Assembly: GCA_002360635.1 (NCBI GenBank)
Contig: DEQW01000005.1
Location: forward strand, 15,658 to 79,657
Length of the DNA: 64,000 nucleotides
Reading direction: 5' to 3'
Source: Flavobacteriaceae bacterium UBA3356
GTDB taxonomy: Bacteria; Bacteroidota; Bacteroidia; Flavobacteriales; Flavobacteriaceae
In this document: piece after piece, positions 43,698 to 52,748 of the stretch
Numbering within the stretch: position 1 is the stretch's first letter
Layout: every line of letters starts with the position of its first letter
Program-made: the position numbers and the translations under genes
Notes under the pieces: model-generated
Seen by the model: only the letters and a program-made list of their open reading frames with translations
The model's database searches: none
What the model was told of the DNA's origin: nothing

Positions 43698-45111
43698 TTT
43701 ATTTAAAGATTTTGATAGTGTTTCCGCTAAAGAATGGAAACATAAAATACAAGCTGACCTAAAAGGAGCCGATTATAATGAAACGCTCGTTTGGCAAAGT
43801 CGCGAGGGTATTCATGTAAAACCGTTTTATCATCCAGACGATTTTGAAGATCCCTTCACCCCTATTCCCGGGCAGCCAACAACCTGGTCCATTGCACAGC
43901 ATATTTTTATCGATGACGAAGCAATTGCCAATAATTTAGCAATCGATGCTATTAAAAGAGGTGCGAAAGCGATTATTTTTAAAGCAGAAAGTGAATTTGA
44001 TATTGAAAAAATATTCAAAGAGTTTCCTTTTAAAAAAACCAAAATCTATTTCAAGCTAACATTTCTTTCAGAAGAGTTTTTAGGTAAATTGAAACAATAT
44101 CTTTCTGATAAAAAAGCTACCGTTTATTATAACATCGACTTAATAGGGAATCTCACCCGTTATGGAAATTGGTTTCATAATTTAAAAGAAGACCACAGAA
44201 TTCTAGAAAAATTTGTTTCTGAAAATCCTTCCGAAGCAATTATAAGCGTTGACACAACCGGCTATCAAAATGCCGGAGCAACGATAGTACAACAATTAGC
44301 TTATGCACTTTCTCACGCCAATGAATATTTAAATCATTTTGACAATGTCACCCTGAGCCCTTCGATAAACTCAGGACAGGCTAAAGTCGAAGGGTCAAAC
44401 TCACAGCAACCTCTTGAAATCACTTTCAAAGTTGCCATAGGTTCTAACTACTTTTTTGAAATCGCAAAGATCAGGGCACTTCGCAAATTATACGCCGCAT
44501 TAGCTTCAGAATATAAAATTTCTGAAACATGCCACATTATTGCCGTCCCTTCAAAACGCAATAAGACCTTATACGATTATAACGTGAATATGTTACGAAC
44601 CACTACGGAATGTATGAGTGCCGTATTAGGCGGTGCCGACACTATCTGTAATTTACCGTACGATGCCTTGTACCACAAAAGCAATGAATTTGGAGAGCGC
44701 ATAAGCCGTAACCAACTGTTGGTATTGAAAGAAGAAAGCTATTTTGATACGGTTAGCAATGCAGCCGATGGAACATACTATATAGAAAGCTTAACTGACG
44801 AACTTGCCGAAAAAGCACTGGAATTATTTAAAACCATTGAAAAAGGTGGCGGATTTCTACAACAGTTGAAAGAAGGGAAAATTCAGCAAAAAATTAAAGA
44901 AAGTGCCAAAAAGGAGCAAAAACTTTACGACGAAGGAAAGCTGAAGTTAGTAGGAACAAACTACCATACCAATCCAGAAGATCGTATGAAAGAGGATTTA
45001 GACCTCTATCCTTTTGTAAAAACAAAGCCAAGAAAAACAATTATTGAACCTATTATTGAAAAAAGATTGGCAGAGCAAACGGAACAGGAACGCTTAAAAC
45101 AAGAGTCATGA
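43690..45111 (+). CDS. mutA: Methylmalonyl-CoA mutase small subunit
   Basis: The non-catalytic partner of the adenosylcobalamin-dependent mutase. The 473-residue protein matches the mutase TIM-barrel (GTRAMPLAFDF-type region replaced by degenerate equivalents) with KEWKHKIQADLKGADYNETLVW, SVDTTGYQNAGATIVQQLAYAL, GSNYFFEIAKIRALRKLY and TTTECMSAVLGGADTICNLPYDA. It lacks the cobalamin-binding domain present in the large subunit. Residues ~220-237 (VTLSPSINSGQAKVEGSN) are encoded by a REP-like palindrome and interrupt an otherwise family-like alignment. It overlaps divIC upstream and the 61-aa gene downstream. Confidence 0.92.
   Translation: MSDLFKDFDSVSAKEWKHKIQADLKGADYNETLVWQSREGIHVKPFYHPDDFEDPFTPIPGQPTTWSIAQHIFIDDEAIANNLAIDAIKRGAKAIIFKAESEFDIEKIFKEFPFKKTKIYFKLTFLSEEFLGKLKQYLSDKKATVYYNIDLIGNLTRYGNWFHNLKEDHRILEKFVSENPSEAIISVDTTGYQNAGATIVQQLAYALSHANEYLNHFDNVTLSPSINSGQAKVEGSNSQQPLEITFKVAIGSNYFFEIAKIRALRKLYAALASEYKISETCHIIAVPSKRNKTLYDYNVNMLRTTTECMSAVLGGADTICNLPYDALYHKSNEFGERISRNQLLVLKEESYFDTVSNAADGTYYIESLTDELAEKALELFKTIEKGGGFLQQLKEGKIQQKIKESAKKEQKLYDEGKLKLVGTNYHTNPEDRMKEDLDLYPFVKTKPRKTIIEPIIEKRLAEQTEQERLKQES
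44346..44398. repeat. REP-like palindromic repeat inserted in frame in mutA
   Basis: Two interleaved perfect inverted repeats: CCTGAG (44352-44357) with CTCAGG (44370-44375), and CCCTTCGA (44358-44365) with TCGAAGGG (44387-44394). The flanks GTCACCCTGAGC and CGAAGGGTCA match a dispersed Bacteroidetes repeat that I recall as usually intergenic. Here it adds about 18 codons without breaking the frame. Confidence 0.75.
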
Positions 45112-45293
45112 GTCGAGAAGCACTTGAAATAATCTTAGGCATTGGGTTTGCCATTATAGGCCTTGCCTTATTTTTAAGAAGGGACACTTTAAGCAAATCG
45201 AAATATTATAGAATTATAATGATTATTGCCGCTATTTTGTTTGTAGCATTTGCGGTGTATTTAGGATTTAGAAGTTTTAATAGTTATGAGTAG
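45108..45293 (+). CDS. Small two-segment membrane protein between the mutase genes
   Basis: A 61-residue protein with two hydrophobic segments, ILGIGFAIIGLALFL and IIMIIAAILFVAFAVYLGF, joined by a basic loop (RRDTLSKSKYYR). I do not recognise it. It is probably real: its ATG overlaps the mutA stop (ATGA) and its stop overlaps the mutB start by 8 nt, so it is held in a translational relay. Such a small inner-membrane protein could be structural or regulatory; no role in mutase function should be assumed. Confidence 0.7.
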   Translation: MSREALEIILGIGFAIIGLALFLRRDTLSKSKYYRIIMIIAAILFVAFAVYLGFRSFNSYE

Positions 45294-47427
45294 AAAAGAT
45301 GTTCAACATATTAGCTTAAAAAAAACGGAAAGTAAAAGTCCGAAACCTAGCGTAGCAAATAAAACATACACCACTGCTGAAAAAATCGATGTTAAAAACC
45401 GGTATTCGGCTGAAGATTTAAAGAATTTAGATCATTTAGAGTTTGCCGCCGGAATTTCACCGTATCTACGAGGACCCTACTCTACTATGTACGTTCGCAG
45501 ACCTTGGACCATCCGCCAATATGCCGGTTTTTCCACTGCGGAAGAGAGCAACGCCTTTTACCGAAGAAACTTAGCAGCTGGACAAAAAGGACTTTCAGTA
45601 GCATTTGATTTGGCTACCCACCGTGGATACGACAGTGATCACGAACGTGTTTTTGGTGACGTAGGAAAAGCAGGTGTTGCGATTGATTCGGTTGAAGACA
45701 TGAAAATTCTTTTCGATCAAATTCCGTTGGATAAAATGAGCGTTTCCATGACTATGAATGGTGCTGTCTTACCTATTATGGCATTTTATATTGTCGCTGC
45801 TGAAGAACAAGGCGTTTCACCCGAAGCCTTGGCAGGAACCATCCAAAATGATATTTTAAAGGAGTTTATGGTTAGGAACACCTACATTTATCCACCTACG
45901 CCGTCGATGAAAATTATTAGTGACATATTTGAGTTTACCTCTAACAATATGCCTCGCTTTAACTCTATTTCTATTTCAGGGTACCATATGCAAGAAGCGG
46001 GAGCTACTTGTGATATTGAGCTGGCATACACTTTGGCCGATGGATTAGAATATATTAAAACCGGTATCGATGCTGGGATGGATATTGACACCTTCGCCCC
46101 TCGTCTATCTTTTTTCTGGGCGATTGGGATGAACCATTTTATGGAAATTGCCAAAATGCGAGCCGCTCGTATGTCATGGGCTAAATTGGTAAAGCGATTC
46201 AACCCTAAAAACCCAAAATCATTATCCCTTCGAACACATTGTCAAACAAGTGGTTGGAGTTTAACCGAACAAGATCCTTTTAACAACGTAGCTCGAACCT
46301 GTATTGAAGCTTCGGCTGCTGCGTTTGGTGGCACACAATCATTACATACGAATGCGTTGGACGAAGCAATCGCCTTACCAACTGATTTTTCAGCAAGAAT
46401 TGCACGAAACACACAAATTTACCTTCAAGAAGAAACTGAAATCACTAAGACTGTCGATCCTTGGGCGGGCAGTTATTATGTAGAAAAATTGACCGACGAC
46501 ATCGCAAAAAGTGCTTGGGCACTTATTGAAGAAGTGGAAGAGTTAGGCGGGATGACCAAAGCGATTGAAAAAGGAATCCCGAAATTGCGTATTGAAGAAG
46601 CCTCTGCAAGAAAACAAGCTCGGATTGATAGTGGTCAAGACATTATCGTTGGGACTAACAAATACCGACTTGAAAAAGAAGATCCGCTTCAAATTTTAGA
46701 TGTGGATAACCAAAAGGTCCGTACGTCTCAAGTAGAACGTTTAGAGCGCATTAAAAAAGAACGAAACACTCAAAAAGTAAAAGAAACGCTTCAAAAACTA
46801 ACCGAATGTGCCAGAACAGGTGACGGAAATTTATTAGCTTTAGCCATAGATGCAGCACGGGAACGTGCTACATTAGGTGAAATTTCAGATGCTTTGGAAG
46901 AAGATTTTGGAAGATATAAAGCACAAGTAAAATCAGTTAGCGGCGTGTATAGTAACGAAATAAAGAAAGACCCATCGTTTGCCAAAGCAAGGGAATTGGC
47001 CGATCAATTTGCTGAATTAGAAGGGCGTCGACCCCGGATTATGATTGCAAAAATGGGGCAAGACGGTCACGACCGTGGTGCAAAAGTAGTTTCTACCGGT
47101 TATGCCGATGTAGGGTTCGATGTTGATATAGGCCCTTTATTTCAAACACCTGCTGAAGCAGCCAAACAAGCGGTTGAAAACGATGTACATATTTTAGGGG
47201 TTTCTTCATTAGCTGCAGGACATAAAACCTTGGTTCCGCAGGTTATTGAAGAATTAAAGAAACACGACCGTGAAGATATTATGGTAATTGTGGGAGGCGT
47301 AATCCCTTCGCAAGATTATCAATATTTATTTGATGCTGGAGCTACTGCTGTGTATGGCCCTGGAACTAAAATAAGTGATGCGGCCATTGAAATATTACAA
47401 GTTTTAATCGATGCTGTGGAAGATTAA
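45286..47427 (+). CDS. mutB: Methylmalonyl-CoA mutase large (catalytic) subunit
   Basis: Interconverts (R)-methylmalonyl-CoA and succinyl-CoA with adenosylcobalamin. The 713-residue protein has the substrate TIM-barrel (ISPYLRGPYSTMYVRRPWTIRQYAGFSTAEESN; LRTHCQTSGWSLTEQDPFNN; DPWAGSYYVEKLTD) and a C-terminal flavodoxin-like cobalamin domain with KMGQDGHDRGAKVV, where His595 is the base-off cobalt ligand. With the acyl-CoA carboxylase operon it forms the propionyl-CoA to succinyl-CoA route; a methylmalonyl-CoA epimerase is not in the window. The stop overlaps the next gene (TAATG). Confidence 0.97.
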   Translation: MSRKDVQHISLKKTESKSPKPSVANKTYTTAEKIDVKNRYSAEDLKNLDHLEFAAGISPYLRGPYSTMYVRRPWTIRQYAGFSTAEESNAFYRRNLAAGQKGLSVAFDLATHRGYDSDHERVFGDVGKAGVAIDSVEDMKILFDQIPLDKMSVSMTMNGAVLPIMAFYIVAAEEQGVSPEALAGTIQNDILKEFMVRNTYIYPPTPSMKIISDIFEFTSNNMPRFNSISISGYHMQEAGATCDIELAYTLADGLEYIKTGIDAGMDIDTFAPRLSFFWAIGMNHFMEIAKMRAARMSWAKLVKRFNPKNPKSLSLRTHCQTSGWSLTEQDPFNNVARTCIEASAAAFGGTQSLHTNALDEAIALPTDFSARIARNTQIYLQEETEITKTVDPWAGSYYVEKLTDDIAKSAWALIEEVEELGGMTKAIEKGIPKLRIEEASARKQARIDSGQDIIVGTNKYRLEKEDPLQILDVDNQKVRTSQVERLERIKKERNTQKVKETLQKLTECARTGDGNLLALAIDAARERATLGEISDALEEDFGRYKAQVKSVSGVYSNEIKKDPSFAKARELADQFAELEGRRPRIMIAKMGQDGHDRGAKVVSTGYADVGFDVDIGPLFQTPAEAAKQAVENDVHILGVSSLAAGHKTLVPQVIEELKKHDREDIMVIVGGVIPSQDYQYLFDAGATAVYGPGTKISDAAIEILQVLIDAVED

Positions 47428-47960
47428 TGAAAGACTATATCCTGAAAACAGAGCGATTAGGATTACGAAATTGGGAAGTTTCAGATATAGAACCCTTTAC
47501 TGAAATGGGAAAAGACCCTGAAGTAATGAAGTACTTCCCTAGCCTACTTTCAGAATCAGCGTCGCGTGTATTTATTCAGAAATTACAAAAGCATTTCATT
47601 CTACACGGCTACTGCTATTTTGCTGTTGATATATTAGAAACTTCAGAATTTATCGGCTTTACTGGGTTTATGAATCAAACGTGGGAAAGCAGATTTACAC
47701 CTTGTGTAGATATGGGTTGGCGTTTAAAACGAAGCGCTTGGGGAAAAGGCTACGCAACAGAAGCCGCCAAAGCCTGTTTGGAAGCCGCTTTGCCAAAATT
47801 CAACCTAAAAGAAGTGTATGCTTTTACTCCAGATAAAAATATCCCATCACAAAAAGTAATGCAGAAAATTGGGATGAATTATACAGGTGATTTTCAGCAT
47901 CCTAAATTAATTGGGGATGATCGGTTTAAGTATTGTGTGGCTTATAAGAAAAGCTGGTAA
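47427..47960 (+). CDS. GNAT family N-acetyltransferase (RimJ/RimL-like)
   Basis: A 177-residue acetyltransferase: ILKTERLGLRNWEVSDIEPFTEMGKDPEVMKYFP is the standard RimL-type opening, followed by FIGFTGFM, WRLKRSAWGKGYATEAAKACLEAA (acetyl-CoA loop) and FTPDKNIPSQKVMQKIGM. The start overlaps the mutB stop by 1 nt, so it is the last gene of the udk-mutAB operon. No link with propionate metabolism is evident. Confidence 0.87.
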   Translation: MKDYILKTERLGLRNWEVSDIEPFTEMGKDPEVMKYFPSLLSESASRVFIQKLQKHFILHGYCYFAVDILETSEFIGFTGFMNQTWESRFTPCVDMGWRLKRSAWGKGYATEAAKACLEAALPKFNLKEVYAFTPDKNIPSQKVMQKIGMNYTGDFQHPKLIGDDRFKYCVAYKKSW

Positions 47961-48031
47961 TTATTTTACTATGCACGCATACTAATTGAATGCGATTCCC
48001 TATTTTTACAAGACTATAAAAAAAAACAGCT

Positions 48032-48916
48032 ATGGATACTTCAGCAAAAATGCTTCGCGACGATGCGCTAAAAGGAAAAACAATAGTCGTTACCGGTGGC
48101 GGTAGCGGATTGGGAAAATCAATGACTACCTATTTTTTAGAATTAGGTGCCAATGTGGTGATTACTTCCCGAAATATTGAAAAACTAGAAACCGTTAAAA
48201 AAGAACTGGAAGAAGAGACGGGCGGTACTGTTTTACCCGTTCAATGTGATGTTCGCAACTACGACGAAGTAGAAGCCATGGTGCAAGCTTCGGTTAAAGA
48301 GTTTGGCACTGTTGATGTTTTACTGAACAACGCCGCAGGAAACTTTATTTCCCCTACCGAACGTCTTTCAGCCAATGCGTTTGATACCATTATAGATATC
48401 GTTTTAAAAGGAACAAAAAACTGCACGCTTGCTTTCGGAAAACATTGGATTGACAAAAAAGAAGAAAACAAAACCGTTTTAAACATTGTAACAACCTACG
48501 CATTTACGGGATCTGCCTATGTAGTACCAAGTGCAACTGCAAAAGCCGGCGTTTTAGCCTTAACACGTTCGCTAGCGGTAGAATGGGCAAAATATGGTAT
48601 TCGCTTTAATGCCATTGCCCCGGGTCCTTTCCCTACTAAAGGAGCTTGGGATCGATTACTTCCAGGCGATTTAAAAGAGAAATTTGATTTAGCTAAAAAA
48701 GTACCTTTAAAGCGTGTGGGTGACCACCAAGAATTGGCAAATTTAGCAGCATACTTAGTTTCAGATTTTTCAGCTTATTTAAATGGTGAAGTAGTTGTAA
48801 TTGATGGTGGCGAATGGCTTAAAGGTGCTGGACAAATGAACCTATTAGAAGATGTTCCTGACGAAATGTGGGATATGCTGGAAATGATGATCCGTTCCAA
48901 AAAAAATAAATCGTAA
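48032..48916 (+). CDS. SDR family oxidoreductase, 2,4-dienoyl-CoA reductase-like
   Basis: A 294-residue short-chain dehydrogenase with cofactor motif TGGGSGLG (21-28) and NNAAGNFI. The usual YxxxK is absent (SATAK); instead Tyr156, Ser167 and Lys171 have the spacing of mitochondrial 2,4-dienoyl-CoA reductase (Tyr199/Ser210/Lys214), and VVPSATAKAGV, KYGIRFNAIAPGP and GAWDRL match that family closely. It would allow beta-oxidation of unsaturated fatty acids with NADPH. The location near the propionyl-CoA genes fits catabolism of lipids, though it is a separate transcription unit. Confidence 0.85.
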   Translation: MDTSAKMLRDDALKGKTIVVTGGGSGLGKSMTTYFLELGANVVITSRNIEKLETVKKELEEETGGTVLPVQCDVRNYDEVEAMVQASVKEFGTVDVLLNNAAGNFISPTERLSANAFDTIIDIVLKGTKNCTLAFGKHWIDKKEENKTVLNIVTTYAFTGSAYVVPSATAKAGVLALTRSLAVEWAKYGIRFNAIAPGPFPTKGAWDRLLPGDLKEKFDLAKKVPLKRVGDHQELANLAAYLVSDFSAYLNGEVVVIDGGEWLKGAGQMNLLEDVPDEMWDMLEMMIRSKKNKS

Positions 48917-48967
48917 CATTTCAGAAAAAACTAATACTAACTACACAAATTAAACAAACAGTACACT

Positions 48968-51811
48968 ATGAAATCTAACTTTATGAAGTTGGCTTTTGCT
49001 GCGTTGCTTACCGTAACGTCAACCGCAATTGCACAAAAGGACGTTAAAGAACAATCAAAACCAGTAGATGCCACTGAAATTCCTGTAAACCCAGATGTTT
49101 TAACAGGTAAACTGGATAATGGCCTTACCTATTACATTCAGAACAATGGAAAACCAGAAGATAAAGTAGAGCTGCGATTAGTAGTGAATGCTGGCTCTAT
49201 TTTAGAGAATGAAAACCAACTTGGTCTTGCCCATTTTATGGAGCATATGAACTTTAACGGTACGAAGAATTTTCAGAAAAACGAATTAGTAGATTACTTG
49301 CAAAGTATTGGTGTGAAGTTTGGGGCTGACCTAAATGCCTATACCAGTTTTGATGAAACGGTATACATTTTACCAATTCCAAGTGATGATCCTGAGACCC
49401 TAGAAAAAGGATTCCAAATTATAGAAGATTGGGCCCATAATGCGACCTTGACCGATGAAGCCATCGATGACGAACGCGGTGTTGTACTTGAGGAATATCG
49501 CTTAGGTTTAGGCCCAGATAAACGAATGATGCAAGACTACTTACCAAAATTATTGTACGGGTCTAAATATGCAGAACGCCTTCCTATTGGTACCAAAGAG
49601 AATCTTGAAAATTTTGATTACGAAGATGTTAGAAGTTACTATAGAGATTGGTACCGTCCAGATTTAATGGCCGTAGTAGCCGTTGGCGACCTTGATGTAA
49701 AAACGTTAAAAGCAAAGATTGAAAAGCACTTTGGCTCTATAGCAAAAGCTAAAAACCCTAAAAAACGTGAAACTTTTGAGCTTCCTAACCATGAAGAAAC
49801 TTTAGTTTCAATAGCAAGTGATAAAGAAGCCCCTTTTACCCGTGTACAAGTAGTGTACAAAGATCGTTTTGAAGCTCCAAAAGTAGAAACAGTTGTAGAT
49901 TATAAAGAGCAGTTGACCAAAAACCTGTTTTCAACGATGATTAACAATAGACTTCGCGAGTTGAGCAATAGCCCCAAACCACCTTTTGTTTTCGGGTTTT
50001 CTTATTACGGAGGCACCTATGCACGTGGTAAGAATGCGTATCAAAGTGTTGCTACAACGAGCGAAACTGGCCAAATGGAAGCTCTCAGAGCTCTACTTGA
50101 AGAAAACCAACGCGTTAAACTGTACGGGTTTCAAGAAGGTGAGTTTGAGCGTGCCAAACAAACATTTTTGGCGCAAATGGAAAAACAATACAATGACCGT
50201 GACAAACAAGAAAGTGGAAGAATGGTCAACGAATTTGTAAATAATTTCCTTGAAAATGAACCTATTCCAGGGATTGAATGGGAATACAAAACCAGTAAAG
50301 AAATACTTCCAACTATTACGCTTGCTGAAGTAAATGAATTGATAAATCAATTTATACACGAAGACAACCGAGTAATTATTTTAACCGGTCCTGAAAAAGA
50401 AGGTTTAAAGCAACCTACCGAAGCAGAAGTAATGGCTTTGCTAAAAGAGGTCGAAACATCTAAAGTAGAACCTTACAAAGATGCCGAAGTGCGTCAAAAC
50501 TTGGTTGAAAACTTAAACCCAGAAGGGTCAATCGTTAAAACTGAAAAAAATGAAGCCCTTGGCACAACGACCTTCACCCTTAGCAACGGGGCAACGGTAA
50601 CAGTTAAACCAACCGATTTTAAAAACGATGAAGTACTGTTTGAAGCTTTCAGTTTTGGAGGAACCAGTTTATATTCAGATGAAGATTACCTTGTAACAGC
50701 CTTTGCAAACCAAGGATTGGCCGAAGCCGGAATTGGCGGTCTTTCAAAAACCGATTTATCTAAAATGATGAGCGGAAAAATTGCATCGGCAAGTCCTTAC
50801 ATAAGGAACCTTACCGAAGGTTTGAGTGGTCAAGCTGCACCAAAAGACTTGGAGACCTTGTTTGAAATGATTTACCTGTATTTTACTAATTTAAATAAAG
50901 ACGCCGAAGCATACCAGTCATTTATTTCAAAACAGAAAGGTTTTTTAGGCAACTTAATGTCCAACCCACAATTTTATTTTTCAGATCAAATAGGAAAATT
51001 TAAAAACAAAGGAAACGACAGGTATACAGGCTTTCCAACCCCAGAAGCTTTGGATAAAGCTGATTATGACCTTGCTTACAAAAAATACCAGCAACGTTTT
51101 GCCGATGCGGGTGACTTCCATTTCTACTTTGTAGGAAATGTGGATGAAGCAAAATTGAAAGAATTTTCAAAAAAATACATTGCTTCGCTACCAGCTACTA
51201 AGTCTGACGAATCATACAAGATAGATGATTTTCGTGAAGATGATAGTTTCAGAAAAAAAGTGGTTAACAAAGGTACCGACCCAAAAAGTTTAGTTACCAT
51301 CTCATGGATTGAGGATGATGTAACGTATTCAGCTGAAAAAGAACTTCAAATGAAAGCTTTAGGTGAAATTCTTACCATTAAGCTTATTGAAAAGTTACGG
51401 GAAGAAGAAGGCGGAGTTTACGGTGCTGGTGCCCGTGGAAATTTCAGTAAAATTCCATACGGAGAGGCTTCATTTAGTATTTCGTTTCCTTGCGGTCCTG
51501 AAAACGTAGATAAATTGGTAGAAGCTTCTTTGTCTGAAGTAGAAAAAATTAAAAAGGAAGGCCCTACCGATAAAGACCTTGCCAAGGTGAAAGAAACATT
51601 TTTGTTGCAACACAAGGAAAACATGAAGCAAAACAAGTACTGGCTTTCATCTATGGTAACTGCAGCTAAAGAAAAGAGAGATGCTTCAAAAATGCTCGAT
51701 TTTGAAAAAGCAGTCGAAGCCTTGAACAAAAAAGACATTCAGAAAATGGCAAATAATATTCTGGACAAAGATTATTTATTGGGTATTTTAATGCCTGAGG
51801 AACAAAAATAA
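48968..51811 (+). CDS. M16 family zinc metallopeptidase
   Basis: A 947-residue exported peptidase. A signal peptide (MKSNFMKLAFAALLTVTSTAIAQ) precedes the first M16 domain with the inverted zinc motif HFMEH (89-93) and the third ligand in RGVVLEEYRLG about 77 residues later. The second half (~530-947) is the inactive M16 domain that closes the clam-shell, with GGVYGAGARGNF near the substrate-binding R/Y region. Likely degrades peptides in the periplasm. Monocistronic, with a terminator. Confidence 0.93.
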   Translation: MKSNFMKLAFAALLTVTSTAIAQKDVKEQSKPVDATEIPVNPDVLTGKLDNGLTYYIQNNGKPEDKVELRLVVNAGSILENENQLGLAHFMEHMNFNGTKNFQKNELVDYLQSIGVKFGADLNAYTSFDETVYILPIPSDDPETLEKGFQIIEDWAHNATLTDEAIDDERGVVLEEYRLGLGPDKRMMQDYLPKLLYGSKYAERLPIGTKENLENFDYEDVRSYYRDWYRPDLMAVVAVGDLDVKTLKAKIEKHFGSIAKAKNPKKRETFELPNHEETLVSIASDKEAPFTRVQVVYKDRFEAPKVETVVDYKEQLTKNLFSTMINNRLRELSNSPKPPFVFGFSYYGGTYARGKNAYQSVATTSETGQMEALRALLEENQRVKLYGFQEGEFERAKQTFLAQMEKQYNDRDKQESGRMVNEFVNNFLENEPIPGIEWEYKTSKEILPTITLAEVNELINQFIHEDNRVIILTGPEKEGLKQPTEAEVMALLKEVETSKVEPYKDAEVRQNLVENLNPEGSIVKTEKNEALGTTTFTLSNGATVTVKPTDFKNDEVLFEAFSFGGTSLYSDEDYLVTAFANQGLAEAGIGGLSKTDLSKMMSGKIASASPYIRNLTEGLSGQAAPKDLETLFEMIYLYFTNLNKDAEAYQSFISKQKGFLGNLMSNPQFYFSDQIGKFKNKGNDRYTGFPTPEALDKADYDLAYKKYQQRFADAGDFHFYFVGNVDEAKLKEFSKKYIASLPATKSDESYKIDDFREDDSFRKKVVNKGTDPKSLVTISWIEDDVTYSAEKELQMKALGEILTIKLIEKLREEEGGVYGAGARGNFSKIPYGEASFSISFPCGPENVDKLVEASLSEVEKIKKEGPTDKDLAKVKETFLLQHKENMKQNKYWLSSMVTAAKEKRDASKMLDFEKAVEALNKKDIQKMANNILDKDYLLGILMPEEQK

Positions 51812-51831
51812 TTTACTTACCACACAATTAT

Positions 51832-51860
51832 AAAGGGTTTCCGAACAGGAAGCCCTTTTT
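51832..51860 (+). terminator. Terminator of the M16 peptidase gene
   Basis: Stem AAAGGGTTTCC (51832-51842) with GGAAGCCCTTT (51848-51858), one T-G pair, 5-nt loop and a T-run. Confidence 0.85.
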
Positions 51861-51977
51861 TAATTAAAAAAGTACCGTTTCTTCAAAAATTGAAAAATGT
51901 TCACTTCCTGTTAACAAAAATGATTTTATGTCCGCAGAATTAATCGTATTTTTAGCCTTTAAACCATAACAGACTTA

Positions 51978-52739
51978 ATGGGTAAAATAATAGCAATTGC
52001 CAATCAAAAAGGAGGTGTAGGAAAAACTACTACCTCGGTAAATTTAGCTGCCTCTCTAGGCGTTTTAGAAAAAAAGGTTTTATTGATTGATGCCGATCCC
52101 CAGGCCAATGCTACTTCGGGTTTAGGTATTGATGTAGAAGAGGTTGAAAAAGGTACGTACCAAATATTGGAACATACCATAGCTGCTGCCGATGCCATTA
52201 TGGAAACTTCTTCCCCAAATTTGCACCTTATTCCAGCGCATATAGATTTAGTAGCTATAGAAATTGAACTGGTTGATCAAGACAAACGCGAATCGATGCT
52301 TAAAAATGCGATTGTTGGCTTAAAGGATCAATACGATTATATTTTAATAGATTGTGCGCCATCACTTGGGTTGCTTACGCTAAACGCCTTAACAGCAGCC
52401 GATTCGGTTATCATTCCTATTCAGTGTGAATATTTCGCTTTGGAAGGTTTAGGAAAGTTATTAAACACAATAAAAAGTGTTCAAAAAATACATAATAACA
52501 ACCTCGATATTGAAGGCTTGTTATTGACTATGTACGACTCTCGTTTACGCCTTTCCAACCAAGTTGTAGATGAAGTTAAAAAGCATTTTGACGAAATGGT
52601 GTTTAAGACAATCATTATGCGAAATGTGCGTTTAAGTGAAGCACCTAGCTATGGCGAAAGTATCATTAGTTACGATGCCAGTAGTAAAGGCGCCAATAAT
52701 TATTTAAGTTTGGCACAAGAGTTAATTGAAAAAAATTAG
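51978..52739 (+). CDS. parA: Chromosome partitioning ATPase ParA (Soj)
   Basis: A 253-residue deviant-Walker ATPase that segregates ParB-bound origins. Seen: KGGVGKTT (11-18), signature lysine in the P-loop, VLLIDADPQANAT, IDCAPSLGLLTLNAL and ECEYFALEGL-like QCEYFALEGLGKL. It is followed by parB after a 9-nt gap. A near -7 element (TATTTTTA) lies 30 nt upstream. I found no parS-like palindrome in this window, so the origin region is probably elsewhere or uses a divergent site. Confidence 0.96.
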   Translation: MGKIIAIANQKGGVGKTTTSVNLAASLGVLEKKVLLIDADPQANATSGLGIDVEEVEKGTYQILEHTIAAADAIMETSSPNLHLIPAHIDLVAIEIELVDQDKRESMLKNAIVGLKDQYDYILIDCAPSLGLLTLNALTAADSVIIPIQCEYFALEGLGKLLNTIKSVQKIHNNNLDIEGLLLTMYDSRLRLSNQVVDEVKKHFDEMVFKTIIMRNVRLSEAPSYGESIISYDASSKGANNYLSLAQELIEKN

Positions 52740-52748
52740 AAACGATCG

